DNA of 64,000 nt from NCBI GenBank assembly GCA_030522415.1, contig CM060125.1:29649167-29713166 (forward strand), given 5' to 3'. The translations under genes were made by a program, and so were the position numbers. This stretch comes from Channallabes apus (taxonomy: Eukaryota; Chordata; Actinopteri; Siluriformes; Clariidae). This document shows positions 26,301 through 40,756 of this stretch, in pieces. Position 1 is the first letter of the stretch; the number at the start of each line of letters is the position of its first letter. The notes under the pieces are model-generated. The model did no database searches, was not told where the DNA came from, and was given only the letters and a program-made list of their open reading frames with translations.

Positions 26301-28046
26301 AGTGTAGGAGTTAATTCAGTAGTGTAGGAGTTAATTCAGTAGTGTAGGAGTTAATTCAGTAGTGTATTAGTTTATTCAGTAGTGTAGGATTTAATTCAGT
26401 AGTGTAGGAGTTAATTCAGTAGTGTATTAGTTTATTCAGTAGTGTAGGAGTTAATTCAGTAGTGTAGGAGTTAATTCAGTAGTGTAGGAGTTAATTCAGT
26501 AGTGCAGGAGTTAATTCACTAGTGCAGGAGTTAATTGAGTAGTGTAGGAGTTAATTGAGTAGTGTAGGAGTTAATTGAGTAGTGTAGGAGTTAATTCAGT
26601 AGTGTAGGAGTTAATTCAGTAGTGTATTAGTTTATTCAGTACTGTAGGAGTTTATTCAGTACTGTAGGAGTTTATTCAGTACTGTATTAGTTTATTCAGT
26701 ACTGTAGGAGTTAATTCAGTACTGTATTAGTTTATTCAGTACTGTAGGAGTTAATTCAGTACTGTATTAGTTTATTCAGTACTGTAGGAGTTAATTCAGT
26801 AGTGTATTAGTTTATTCAGTAGTGCGGGAGTTAATTCAGTAGTGCGGGAATTAATTAAGTAGTGTGGGAATTAATTAAGTAGTGTATTAGTTAATTCAGT
26901 AGTGTATTAGTTAATTCAGTAGTGTAGGACTTAATTCAGTAGTGTATTAGTTAATTCAGTAGTGTAAGAGTTACTTCAGTAGTGTAGGAGTTAATTCAGT
27001 AGTGTAGGAGTTAATTCAGTATTGTAGGAGTTAATTCAGTAGTGTAGGAGTTAATTCACTAGTGCAGGAGTTAATTCAGTAGTGTAGGAGTTAATTCAGT
27101 AGTGTAGGAGTTAATTCAGTAGTGTATTAGTTTATTCAGTAGTGTATTAGTTAATTCAGTAGTGTAGGAGTTAATTTAGTAGTTTAGGAATTAATTCAGC
27201 AGTTTAATAGTTGATTTAGTAGTGTAGGAGTTAATTCAGTAGTGTATTAGTTAATTCAGTAGTGCAGGAGTTAATTCAGTAGTGTATTAGTTTATTCAGT
27301 AGTGTAGGAGTTAATTCAGTAGTGTAGGAGTTAATTCAGTAGTGTATTAGTTAATTCAGTAGTGTAGGAGTTAATTCACTAGTGTATTAGTTTATTCAGT
27401 AGTGTAGGAGTTAATTCACTAGTGCAGGAGTTAATTCAGTAGTTTAGGAGTTAATTTAGTAGTTTAGGAATTAATTCAGCAGTTTAATAGTTAATTTAGT
27501 AGTGTAGGAGTTAATTGAGTAGTGTATTAGTTTATTCAGTAGTGTAGGAGTTAATTCACTAGTGCAGGAGTTAATTCAGTAGTGTAGGAGTTAATTCACT
27601 AGTGCAGGAGTTAATTCAGTAGTGTAGGAGTTAATTTAGTAGTTTAGGAATTAATTCAGCAGTTTAATAGTTAATTCAGTAGTGTAGGAGTTAATTCAGT
27701 AGTGTATTAGTTTATTCAGTAGTGTAGGAGTTAATTCACTAGTGCAGGAGTTAATTCAGTAGTGTAGGAGTTAATTCAGTAGTGTATTAGTTAATTCAGT
27801 AGTGTATTAGTTTATTCAGTAGTGTAGGAGTTAATTCAGTGGTGCAGGAGTTAATTCAGTAGTGTAGGAGTTAATTCAGTAGTGTAGGAGTTAATTCAGT
27901 AGTGTAGGAGTTAATTCAGTAGTGTAGGAGTTAACTGAAAGAGGTTTCCTGGATGGATTAGAACATAATAGACTCAGTATTGTGGATTTGCTGTTTGTCT
28001 TTGGGGCGCAGCAGTGGCACATCACAGTCTCTTTCTCACCTCCCAT

Positions 28047-28112
<66 letters not shown>

Positions 28113-28806
28113 GCATACAGTACATACGGTGCACAGACAGAATCAGTAGCTGTGCAGTAATGAGTGTCAGTGCATTGAGAAACTCTGTAGCGTGAAGGAA
28201 ACTGACACGTCCTCTGTCTGCTGTTACACTCACCACCGCATCAGTGTGTCGAGTGTGTGAGTGTGTGTGTGTGAGTGTGTAGCCATGTGTTGGGTGTGTA
28301 GCTTCTGAATCGAAACTAATGTCTAATCTCAGATCCATTGGTGAGTAAAAGCTGCGTTACAGTTTGTCTCTGTGTGTGATGAAGACAATTGTGTAACACG
28401 AGAAAGAACGTCAACACACCCGCTAACACTTATTATTGTTTATGTTTGCACCCGTCTCTGTAGCCACGGTGTCTCTGTAGCCACGGTGTATCACACGTGT
28501 ATTTCTGATGATATTTCCATCTAACCGAATGTTTATGTTTAGTAAAACCTTAGACGACTTTAACCCGAACAACTGAATGTGTTGTTTCCTAAGTTTATGA
28601 ATTACTTGTTTTATTATTATTGTTATAAAAGTCACGTTTAAGTATAAGAATTGAATGTTATTCATTATGTTACTGAGTGTCTTTAAAGTTAGTGTACTCA
28701 ACAAATAAGTGGTGAAACTCAGTCAGTAACAGGACGACGTGTCCACACTGGACCAAATCTACAGCGTCCTCACGTCCAACACTGCAGCAGCTCTTTACTC
28801 TGTGTG

Positions 28807-28850
<44 letters not shown>

Positions 28851-29138
28851 GCACCATCATGATTGGACAGTGATATGTCTCTGTCTGTCTGCTTGTCTGT
28901 CTGTTTGTCTTTCCTTCCTCTCATCTGTCTATCTATCTGCTTTCCTGTCTGTCTGTCTATCTGTCTGTCTTCCTGTCTGTCTGTGTCTGTCTGTCTATAC
29001 ATACTGCACACACTTAGAAATACTACTAATAATATAGCTGTTTTATCAGGTGTGTGTGTGTGTGTGTGCGCGCGCGCGTCTCCTCTATATTACACTACAG
29101 ATGTTGACTAACAGTACTAGTGCACTTCTCCTGTTTGT

Positions 29139-29172
<34 letters not shown>

Positions 29173-29283
29173 GGTTACAGTGCTATTGTACTTCTCCTTT
29201 TTGTGTGTGTGCGCATGCGCAAGTGTGTGTATCCTAATGTGTTACTCTGTAAATGATCACTAAGGGTATGATTTTTTATGACT

Positions 29284-29320
<37 letters not shown>

Positions 29321-29483
29321 AATACTACACTATGGACATTCAGTTACAGTGCTATTGTACTTCACCTTTTTTGCGTGTGCGCGCATGTGCGTGCATTAAA
29401 GATCTAGATCATGTGACCTGAAGTCCACAGATTGTAGTGGCTTTTATACATTCAGTTCATTAAGTAGTGAGAAGTTCTTAATA

Positions 29484-29548
<65 letters not shown>

Positions 29549-29849
29549 CTACCGTGACTCCTCTCTCTCCTCAGTCTGGACTCTGACCTCTCCTGCCTCT
29601 CTGTTCAACTTTCCTTTTTTCCTTTAAGTGTGTTGTTATAAAACGTTTAATTATTTACAATCAATGTAATTAATTTAACGATTTGCTAAGAGCTTTATTT
29701 ATCCTTTGTTTATTTAATATTTTTATTTATTCACATAAAATGGTTGTGTGTGTGTGTGTGTCGTTCTGCACATAAAGTGGATGTGAGCAGCTCATGGACT
29801 GAATTTCCATATGTAAACCAGACAAAACTGAGGGACGCCTTACATTCAT

Positions 29850-29881
<32 letters not shown>

Positions 29882-32800
29882 CTCTGTTTCTCCAGGAGAT
29901 GTTTATGGAGATCGAGCAGAAGGTGGCCGGAGTGTCTTCACTGTTGGGTCATGATGAAGAGGAGCAGAACGCACTCAGTGCCAAACTGCAGCTCCTGAAG
30001 GACAAACTGGTGACGTTCCAGCTCCTGCTGCAGGAGAAACACAGCGAGGAGAAGGTGTGTGTGTGTGTGTGTGTGCGCGCAGGCGTGCACACTCACACAC
30101 ACCCATAAACACACACACACACCCTAGTAAAAAGCACATCAGCTTGTTATGATAGACGATCAGTCGGCTAAATGCCTTTCACTTTTCTTTACCACGTCAA
30201 CAGCTACTCAATAAAAGTGTGTGTGTGAGATTCAGCACTTTCCTTTCCTGCCTTTTGTACATGATTATCGTGAGGAAGTCTTAAGCTGTAGAACACACAG
30301 CAGCGTGTTGTTACAGGAAAGTCATCAGTTACAGCTCGGTGTAATAGAGAAAAGTCACCTGCACTACTTTGATTATTTTCCCGTAACAGAACGACCCCGA
30401 GTGTTTTATCTCTCCAACACTGCAGGAATCTGGACACATGTACTTTTTATGCTTTTATAGTTGCATTTAATTTACAGTAATGTGTGTGTGTCTCTCTCTC
30501 TCTCTTTAAAAGGTTATGTTTGTTTCACAGGTGTGTGCTGAGAGAGAGCGCCCCCTGCAGGCTCGGCTACAGCGCAGCACCAGCGTGCAAGAGATGCTGA
30601 GCTCGTGCAGGGCCAAACTTTTCAGACAGAGCAGCCTGCAACAACAGAAGGTATAAAACACACACTTTTTACTTTCACTAGGTGTAGCCTCCTGTGCAGT
30701 TAGCTGTGGCGTTACAGTACGCGCCAGACTGACGTGCTTTCAACTCTGATTGGCATCAAATACACTTTTCAGCTGTGAGATTTGTAGTCGTTCCGTCTCG
30801 TGTCTTAGCGTTTTTCCTTTAAAGTTATTTTTAAGCGTAATGTTGAAAAAAAAATCTTGATTTACGAGTACCGTGTGTGTGTGTGTGTGTGTGTGTGTGT
30901 ACATATTTTATTTTGTGTTTGTATGTATGCGCGTGAAAGTCGTCCCGTGTACTGTTTATTATAACACACGTGTGTGCGAAAATCAAAAGCAAGTCTCATT
31001 AGAGAGGTTAAAGATCCACTTTCTCTCTCTCTCTCTATTAGCCTGCCGTTATGTGTGCGCGCGCATCATTGGACACCGTGCCCCTTTTCTCACACACACA
31101 CACACACACACACACACTACACAGAAACTCTGCTCTGTCGTGATTCTTTTCAAAGGTAAAGTGCAGGTTAATTTGTTTTATTTTTACTTTACAGCAGTTC
31201 ATCCTTTAGTTTGTCGCTCATGCGAATGTCATTAACACTAAGTGTTCCTTGTTAATTTTCCTGATAAGGAAGTCACCATCAACATCCAGCTTATTGATCT
31301 GCAGTTGTCCTTAAAAGGCTTAACACTTTATTTAAAAGGCTTAACACTTTATTCTCCTTGATGTTTTTGAAGTAGTAGTAAATCAATCCATCAAGATGTT
31401 TTGGAGATAAAGTCAGAGAGGCCAGATTGAGGTGGTTTGGACATGTTCAGAGGAGAGATGGTGAATATATCGGTAGAAGGATGCTGAGGTTGGAACTGCC
31501 GGGCAGGAGGTCTAGAGGAAGACCAAAGAGGAGATTCATGGATGCAGTGAGAGAGGACATGAAGTTAGTTGGTGTGAGAGAAGAGGATGCAGAGGTTAGG
31601 GTTAGACTGAGGCAGATGATTCGCTGTGGCGATGGAACTTGGTGGAACTTGATCTGTTAGTATTTATTTATTTAGCAGGACAATGCATATTAAAAACAGA
31701 ACATCTGTAACATGCCAGAATTAGCCAAAGGCTAGTTTTCATCTGTTGTCCTGTAGACCTGTTGTACAATGGCACCCTAAAAAAAGCATAAAATATTATA
31801 CACAATAAAAAAAACAACAACAGTTAGAATCGGCATGTTAGCGCAGTGTTTATCGATTGCAATAGTGACAACAATAGTATAAAAAGACAGTGTGATGCAG
31901 ATTGAGGTAGTTATGAAAAGCACCAGGAGCAGCAGCGAAGACTTTAGCAAAAACATAAAAGCAGAGGCATCAAGACGTAAATGCAACATTGTAAACAGCA
32001 AGCATTAACAAAGCAGGTTAGACATTTGCGAGTGCCTATTAAAATGAGAAGCATTGTTAATATCAAGATCATAAAAGAAATTACAAAGGTCAAAAAGGAA
32101 TCACGCACTCACAAGTAAAACACAAGATGGCAGCAGCAGTGTTTTAGTGTTGACGGGTCTGATTACTAATCAACCAACGTTTTAAGTGAGAGCGAAATAA
32201 GTTGTCTGTGTTAACGTCTCTGATTGTTGATGGAATGGTGTTGAGTTACTGGAAGCTTTGACAGAGAAAGCTGATGGACTAAAAGCACTTTTTCTAAGTG
32301 GGATAATACAGTCACCTCTAGCCACTCCGCGAGTGATGTAGATGTTCTGAGACTGATAAAGTCACTAAGAGGACATGGGGCCGTCCCATGTAGGACGTTA
32401 TATGTCGGACAGGCGTTCGTGTACTTTAGTAATTAGTAGAAGACTGTGTTTTGATAGAATGGAGCCGTGATGAAAGTGTTTTGGTTTCTTGTCAAATACT
32501 TTGATTGTCTGTAATGTAAAGGTGTCAAGATGGTGGAATTAGTCTGGGACCAGCTTGTTATACAATAAGTAAAAAGAGAGAAAATCACTGAGCGCATGAA
32601 AGTTTTGGCGGCCTGGACAGACATGGAATTTCTAATAAATCGGACGTTAGCTAGGTTCAATTTAACTTTTTTACAGGTTTGCTTTACGTGTGACCTGAAA
32701 TTGAGACCAGGTGGGTCCCCAAGTATTTAAATTCTTGGACAATTTGTATTTCTTTCTCCTGACACTATAATGTCTGGATCTTTGGTTACTTTATGTGATT

Positions 32801-34310
32801 TAGTGAAAAACATACCTACAGTTTTGGAAACATTAAGTTGTAGACAGCATTTATTTAACCAGTTTGTGACTTTGAACATTGCATTTGTGAGTTTAACAGC
32901 TACCACGATTTTTGAGGACCCGTGAACATACAAAACTGTGTCATCAGCATAAATTTGAATATTAACATCCGGACACATCAGTCAGTAGCAGGTCATTAAC
33001 ATACATGCAAAAAAAGGACCGGGGCTACTATACACTACCGTTCAAAAGTTTGGGCTCCCTTTCTAACTCCATGATGGTTCCTGATTTTTATTTCTTTCTA
33101 CATTGTAAAGTTTTGCTGAAGGCGTCTTTAAAAACTGCATGAATCTCCTTTGAACAGTTGATATTGAGATGTTTCTGCTACTTCTGCTCTGTAAAGACTT
33201 CATAACGCCTCTAATCTGAGCTGCTGTTAATTGGTCATTTTTCAGGCTGATAACTCTAAATGAACTTCTCGTCTGCAGCAGAGGGAGGTTTTGGTCTCGT
33301 CCTCCTGGGACGGCCTTCATGAGAGACAGTTTCATTATGGTGCTGGACGGATTTTGCAAATGCACTTGACACAATACTGTTCTTGCAGGAACTATTACAG
33401 AAAGGCCGACCTCTGTGTCTTACAATAACAACTAACTGGTGTTTTTCTTGTTGTTACGTAATTACCTAATTCCATATGTGTTATTTTATAGTTTTGAAAT
33501 CCACAGTATTATTGTAGAATGTAGAAAATAAATCACTAAACAAAAAGAAATTTGCAAGTGTTCTAAAACTTTTGAACGGTACTATAGAGCCCTGCGGCAG
33601 ACCAGTCGACACATCATGTGGCTCGGACCGACTATTCGCAATGCGACCCATTTGTGAGCGCTGGGAGAGATACTGTATTACTGTATGAATCCATTTTATA
33701 ACACTGTCAGAAAAATTAAAAGTGGATAATTTGGCCAATAGGATCTGGTGGTTTACTGTATCAAACGCCTTTCTAAGATCAGGAAAGACTTCACCTACAC
33801 TGTTATTGCTATCAAGTAGTGACTTGATTTTCTCAATGAGATGACAATTAGCTAATTAGACTCAGTTGAATAATTAGATCGGAATCCAAATTGAAGTGGA
33901 TGAAGCTGAAAGGAAGCTATTGGTTAAGTGGTCTTTGATTTCTTCACATATCCATTTCTCAAGAATCTTAGACATTACCGGCAAAATACTAACAGGTCTG
34001 TAATTAGAAATAGATTGTGGGTTTCCTGATTCGAAAATAGGTGACACTGTACGATGGCCGTTTGGGATCTCTGCTTGACATATGGATTAATTAATACTTT
34101 TTGTGATGGGACTGATTAATGCTGGACTGACATGTTTGAGCATAATTGTGTCAATCCCATACACATCTTTAGATTTAGACAGTTTAAGTGTTGTTATAAT
34201 TGATTCAGTGTTTGTTTCAGTTGCATAATAAAAAACAAAACTAGGTTCTATTGGTGGAACTTTATGCTCGGTATATCTGTATTTATGTAGAACTTTCACC
34301 CAAATATGCA

Positions 34311-34342
<32 letters not shown>

Positions 34343-34449
34343 TAGGAGTTGGAGCAGGGTCTAATTGAGCAGAAAGATCTGACGAAGGCCATTGCAGCAA
34401 GGGGAAGCAGAATCCGACTGCAAAGTCAAACTGTAGAGGAACACACAAG

Positions 34450-34488
<39 letters not shown>

Positions 34489-35069
34489 CCCCTTATGAAG
34501 TTGCATGTCCTCACACACCCACACTGACACATAAGGCACACTTCCACCATTTCCAGAACCTTTCAAGGAACTAAAGAGCTGCAACCGTCAAGAATGAGGT
34601 TCTACACCAGTTCCTGTTATTTAAAATTAAGTGTTTGCGCAAAGCTTTCACTAACTGAGGCTCAGGACATAGAAGAAAAAAAACCTCTGGATTTCCCAGA
34701 CATGCGCACATTCGCAAGGTTCCTGAGAACCAGAAAAAAAAAATGTTTCTGTGAAGGTTCCTCCTGTGAGGACCATAAGCAGATGAATCAGTCCTGGTTC
34801 AGATGGTGAAATCAAGCTGCTACAGTTACGAGTTTTTGAAAGTTTCTGTTCGTTTTTTTTCTTCAGGCTCGGGGTATCTGCAGCAGTGGGGCCAGGGGAG
34901 GAGCAGAGACAGGAAGAGGCGGGGTCAGTGCACAGGAAGTGGACACACCTCCACACAAGACTCAGCCAGAGAGCAGAAGAGAAGCAAGAAGATGAGGTTC
35001 TTTCTTACACTGAACTTTTTTTTAATGAATAGAAATTTGATAAAGAATAATAGTCAATCAAATATATAT

Positions 35070-35120
<51 letters not shown>

Positions 35121-38100
35121 GATATCTCCTCCACCCACGTGTGTATGGATCAGTGCTGATGGAGCTGCATGTCTGCAGGAGCTCCAGTCCCACATCACAC
35201 ACCTGCGAGAGCTGAGACACACTGAAACGTCAGCAGCTGTAAGTCTCACTCCTGATCACATGATCACTCACACACTCACACACACACTCACACACTCTTT
35301 CTCTGTCTCTTTTTGCAGGACATGCAGGTGGTTGATGAGGGCTTGTTTGAGGTGCTGAGTGGAGTCACACTCACTCTCTCATCTCTCTCTCACACACTCG
35401 TCTCTCAGCCAGGAGCCGAACACGCCGACACACACCCTCAGCTGCTGCAGCTACAGGTTCACATCCCTCCATCCTTTTCTTCATTTTATCCATCCATCAT
35501 CTCGTGGATTTGTCATTACTATTGATGCCTCCATCCATCCATTACTGTTTACTCCTTCATCCATCCACCGTCCATCATTTCTATTATCTTGTACATACAC
35601 CCACACATCCATTCATCACTGTATCCACTCATCTATCCATCCATGCACTCGTTTATTTATTCCTGTCAGATTTATAGCAGCCATCCATCCATCCATCCAT
35701 CAGTATTGATGTTTCCCTCCATTCAAACATCCATCACAATCAATATAACCAAATATATTTCCTTTTGATCCATCCATCCATTTATTCATCTATTATTACT
35801 CATCCATTCATCCACCCAGTCACCATCTAGCATCCTAGTATCATTTATACTCATCAGTTTCCCTAAATTCAAACATCCATCACCATCCATCCTATTCTAT
35901 CCACAATCTTTCCTATTGATGCATCCACCCACCCATCCATCCACCCATCCATCCACCCATCCATCTACCCACCCATCCATCCACCCATCCATCCACCCAC
36001 CCATCCATCCACCCATAAGCCCACCCACCCATCCATCCACCCATAAGCCCACCCACCCATCCATCCACCCATCCATCTACCCATCCACCCACCCACCCAT
36101 CCATCCACCCATAAGCCCACCCATCCATCCACCCATCCATCCACCCATCCATTCATCCACCCATCCATCCACCCACCCATCCACCCACCCATCCATCCAC
36201 CCACCCACCCACCCACCCATCCATCCACCCACCCACCCATCCATCCACCCACCCACCCATAAGCCCACCCATCCACCCATCCATCTACCCATCCATCCAT
36301 CCACCCATCCATCCACCCACCCACCCATCCATCCATCCATCCATCCACCCACCCACCCATCCACCCATTCATCCATCTACCCATCCATCCATCTCCCCAC
36401 CCATCCATCCACCCATCCATCCACCCATCCATCTACCCATCCACCCACCCACCCATCCATCCACCCATAAGCCCACCCATCCATCCACCCATCCATCCAC
36501 CCACCCATCCATCCACCCACCCATCCACCCATCCATCCATCCATCCATCCACCCATCCATCCATCCATCCACCCACCCACCCATCCATCCACCCATCCAC
36601 CCATAAGCCCACCCATCCATCCACCCATAAGCCCACCCATCCATCCACCCATCCATCCATCCATCCATCCATCCATCCACCCATCCATCCATCCACCCAC
36701 CCATCCATCCACCCACCCACCCACCCATCCATCCATCCATCCACCCACCCACCCACCCATAAGCCCACCCATCCATCCACCCACCCATAAGCCCACCCAT
36801 AAGCCCACCCATCCATCCACCCATCCATCCACCCACCCATCCACCCACCCACCCACCCATCCATCCACCCATCCATCCACCCACCCACCCATCCATCCAC
36901 CCACCCACCCACCCATCCATCCACCCACCCATAAGCCCACCCATAAGCCCACCCATCCATCCACCCATCCATCCACCCACCCATCCACCCACCCACCCAC
37001 CCATCCATCCACCCATCCATCCACCCACCCACCCATCCATCCATCCACCCACCCACCCATAAGCCCACCCATCCATCCACCCATCCATCCACCCACCCAT
37101 CCACCCACCCACCCACCCATCCATCCACCCATCCATCCACCCACCCACCCATCCATCCACCCACCCACCCACCCATCCATCCATCCATCCACCCACCCAC
37201 CCATCCACCCACCCATCCATCCATTCATCCATCTACCCACCCATCCATCTCCCCACCCATCCATCCACCCATCCACCCACCCATCCACCCACCCATCCAT
37301 CCACCCATCCATCCATCCATCCACCCACCCACCCATCCATCCACCCACCCACCCATAAGCCCACCCATCCATCCACCCATCCATCCACCCATCCATCCAT
37401 CCACCCATCCATCCACCCACCCACCCATCCATCCACCCACCCATCCATCCATCCACCCACCCACCCACCCACCCACCCACCCACCCACCCATCCATCCAT
37501 CCATCCACCCATCCATCCATCCATCCATCAGTTTTGATGTTTCCATCACAAACTGATACATCTAACTATTCATCTATTTGTCCATCAATCCAAAACAATA
37601 TCAAGCATCCATCCATCTATCCATTGATTATTATTTACTATTCATCCATCCACTCACAATCCAACCATCTATCCATCCATCATTTCTACTGGCTTGAACA
37701 TACACCATCACTCCATCCACACATATACTGTATCCATCCATTTACTCGTTTATTATCAGATTTACATCATCCATCCTTCCTTCAGTGTTGATGTTTCCCT
37801 TCATCCATCACGATCCATCATATTCACAATATCCACAATCTTACCTATTGATGCATCCATTTATTTATCCGTCCATTCACCTGTCCATCGATCCAAAACC
37901 CTACCTAGCATCCATCCATCCATCCATCCGTCCATAATCCCTATTAATTAATCTGTCCACCCACCAAACCCAGTATATTAACTCTGATTTCTCCGTCCTT
38001 CCTGTCTGTGTGTGTCGATAGAGTCTCTCTGCAGAGCTCGCCTCTCTGAGTGCCGAGTTGACCTCTCAGGGGTCAGAGGTCATCAGCTTGTTAGGCTCCG

Positions 38101-38252
38101 TGACCTCTGCACCCGGCGTGTGTGTGGACCTGCTGCAGGAGCGTGTGTGTGAGCTCCAGAGCGCTCTCTCTGAGAAAGAAAAGCAGCTGCAGAAACAACT
38201 GGATCAGACTGTCGAGAAACAGGTCAGAGTGAGAGAGCACACAGTGAATGTT

Positions 38253-38283
<31 letters not shown>

Positions 38284-40673
38284 TTCTGACCCTTTTTAGT
38301 ACCTGATATATGTAAACTAAATATTTATACGGAATTGTATCGCAGTCTAATATATTTGAGACTAACCAGAAGGATGGAATATGTGTAAGGAATAAAACGC
38401 TGTGTGTTTCAATCCAGTGACACGACGGCGTCAAGACGCGGAGTTAACGCTAAGTGAATTACTCGCGTATAATAATGTTTTGTTCCCATTATCCCATTTC
38501 TTCTCATTTATCTTCCCAGGTCACAAATCAGAAGACTTGATTCTTTCTTCCCATGTATATAAAACACATAAATGCTTTTTGGGATTGTATTTGTACAAAG
38601 ACAAATAAAAGGTAAAACGTTGCTTCGTTTTGAACCAAAAACAGAAGAATTGGTGACGATTAATTTATACAAATTCATACAAAGTGCTTAAATATCGCCT
38701 GATGTACAGTACATTTACTTATCCAGAGCGACTTACATTTTTATCTCATTATACAACTGAGCAGTTGAGGGTTAAGGGCCTTGCTCAAGGGCCCAACAGT
38801 GGCAACTTGGTGGTTGTGGGGTTTGAACCTGGGAACTTCCGAACCGTAGTCCAATGCCTTAACCACTGAGCTACCCCTGGCCCAGGGGTAGCTGATGTCC
38901 ATCTCCTGTGTGAACTCGTCTCCTGTGTGTCTCCTGTGTGAACTCGACTCTGATTAATTAAATCTTTACCGCTACTTTAGGACTTTTCTTTTCCTCCCTA
39001 TTACAGTGCAGTTTCATTCCGTGTTTCTTCGCCTGATGTTGTAATGATCCCGGGTCACATGACACTAAGCGTCTCACTGTAACGAGCTCTGTTGATTGTC
39101 GAACCTTTTTCCTGATAATGTTCCGATTAGTGATTTTTAAGTTTGGATCATTTTAGTGATTCGGTTCTTTTGATCTCGTTCATCAAAATGAACGAATCTT
39201 TTTTTGAGTCATTTAGTTCATTTCGTTCTTTTGATCAGAAATAAAATTAAATGTTACATTTTTAATAAACAGACCACCAACTCGTCTACATGCACAGATT
39301 TTGGCTATAGTTCCATTAATGAAAATATTACAATGCAGCTAACGACATATTACAATAAACAGAATGAGCAGCTCATCTCTCATATCTTCTGGTCCGAGTC
39401 GTTCGTTCTTTTGTTACGTGACTCTCATAGACGCTATGCAGTGCAGGAAACAGAATTGAACGGTTCCTCTCATGAGTCTTCTGGTCCGAGTCGTTCGTTC
39501 TTTTGTTACGTGACTCTCATAGACGCTATGCAGTGCAGGAAACAGAATTGAACGGTTCCTCTCATGAGTCTTCTGGTCCGAGTCGTTCGTTCTTTTGAAT
39601 CTATTGCACTGCGTGGCGTCTATGGGAGTCCCGCGACGAAAGGATAACGAACGAGAACGTATAGCGCTGATGAAAGAAGGTTTAATATGACCCGAGTGCG
39701 GATAATTGTTGACTCACAATCGTATAATCTGTCCTGTATAGCGACCTGTTACTATAGAAACGAATAACGTATTGTATCTGGGACTTTAATATAAACCTGC
39801 TGGAGAAACTCCTGTCCCATCTGATTGTTTAAAACATGTTTGTTTAATTTGTTTTGTCTGAACAGACGTGAGACTTTTTGTCCTCCTCACACGTCTCTCC
39901 CTCACACGTCTCTCCCTCACACGTCTCTCCCTCACATGTCTCTCCCTCACACGTCTCTCCCTCACACGTCTCTCCCTCACACGTGCCGCAGTTTTTACGC
40001 AGCCTCAGAACAGAGTCAGTCTCTGAGCTGAGTTTTTGGATAATGTTTCTTAAATCCTTCTCTGTGTGTGTGTGTGTGTGTGTGTACATGTGTGTGTTTC
40101 TCACAGAACAGGATTAAACACATGCATGCTGCCTTGCTCGCTAACACCTCGACCCTGAAAACCCTGACTAATGGCGATTCGCGCGCTGACCCTCGCGCAC
40201 AGACTCAGGTAAACCCCAGAGTGACGTCACCGTGAAGACGTGCACGTTCACACGTCATAGCGGATATTGTTGTTGTTGTTGTTGTTGTTGTTGTTTTGGG
40301 GGGGGTTTGAGTTTGTTTGCTCATCAAAAAAACATACAAATATGCTACTTTTAGGCAGGTTTAATCTCACACACAGACTGTACACTGAAGGTCTGGAGTA
40401 AGCATGACCTCTGACCCTTTCTGTCTCCGTGGTTACGCTTCAGCAGGCTGTTGCCGGGTTACAGCAGGAGCTTAAGGAGCGAGAGAGAGAGCTGACGGAG
40501 CTGAGAGACGAGACAGAGGGACAGGGACGAGTGACGGGCGTCACTGTGGACATCACCGAGTTGGAGGTGTGTGTGTGTGTGACGGAGAGTGTATACTGCA
40601 GTGTGTGTGTGTACACTGTATGTGTGTGGAATGTGTGTAGCAGTGTGTATGGCGGTGTGTGAGTGTAACTTTG

Positions 40674-40756
<83 letters not shown>

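Noticed and set aside
22190..27937. CRISPR-like array or centromeric satellite
   Set aside because: Units abut with no spacers, the unit is only 20 bp, and it sits inside an intron of a eukaryotic gene: a minisatellite.
35913..37561. Long minus-strand open frames of up to 394 codons rich in MDGW/GGW, and a plus-strand HPSTHP frame
   Set aside because: They are three readings of a stop-free tetranucleotide-type repeat; they overlap each other in several frames and have no gene context.
38820..38880. A tRNA gene on the minus strand
   Set aside because: A and B boxes are present, but the sequence continues into a SINE tail and does not close a cloverleaf acceptor stem.
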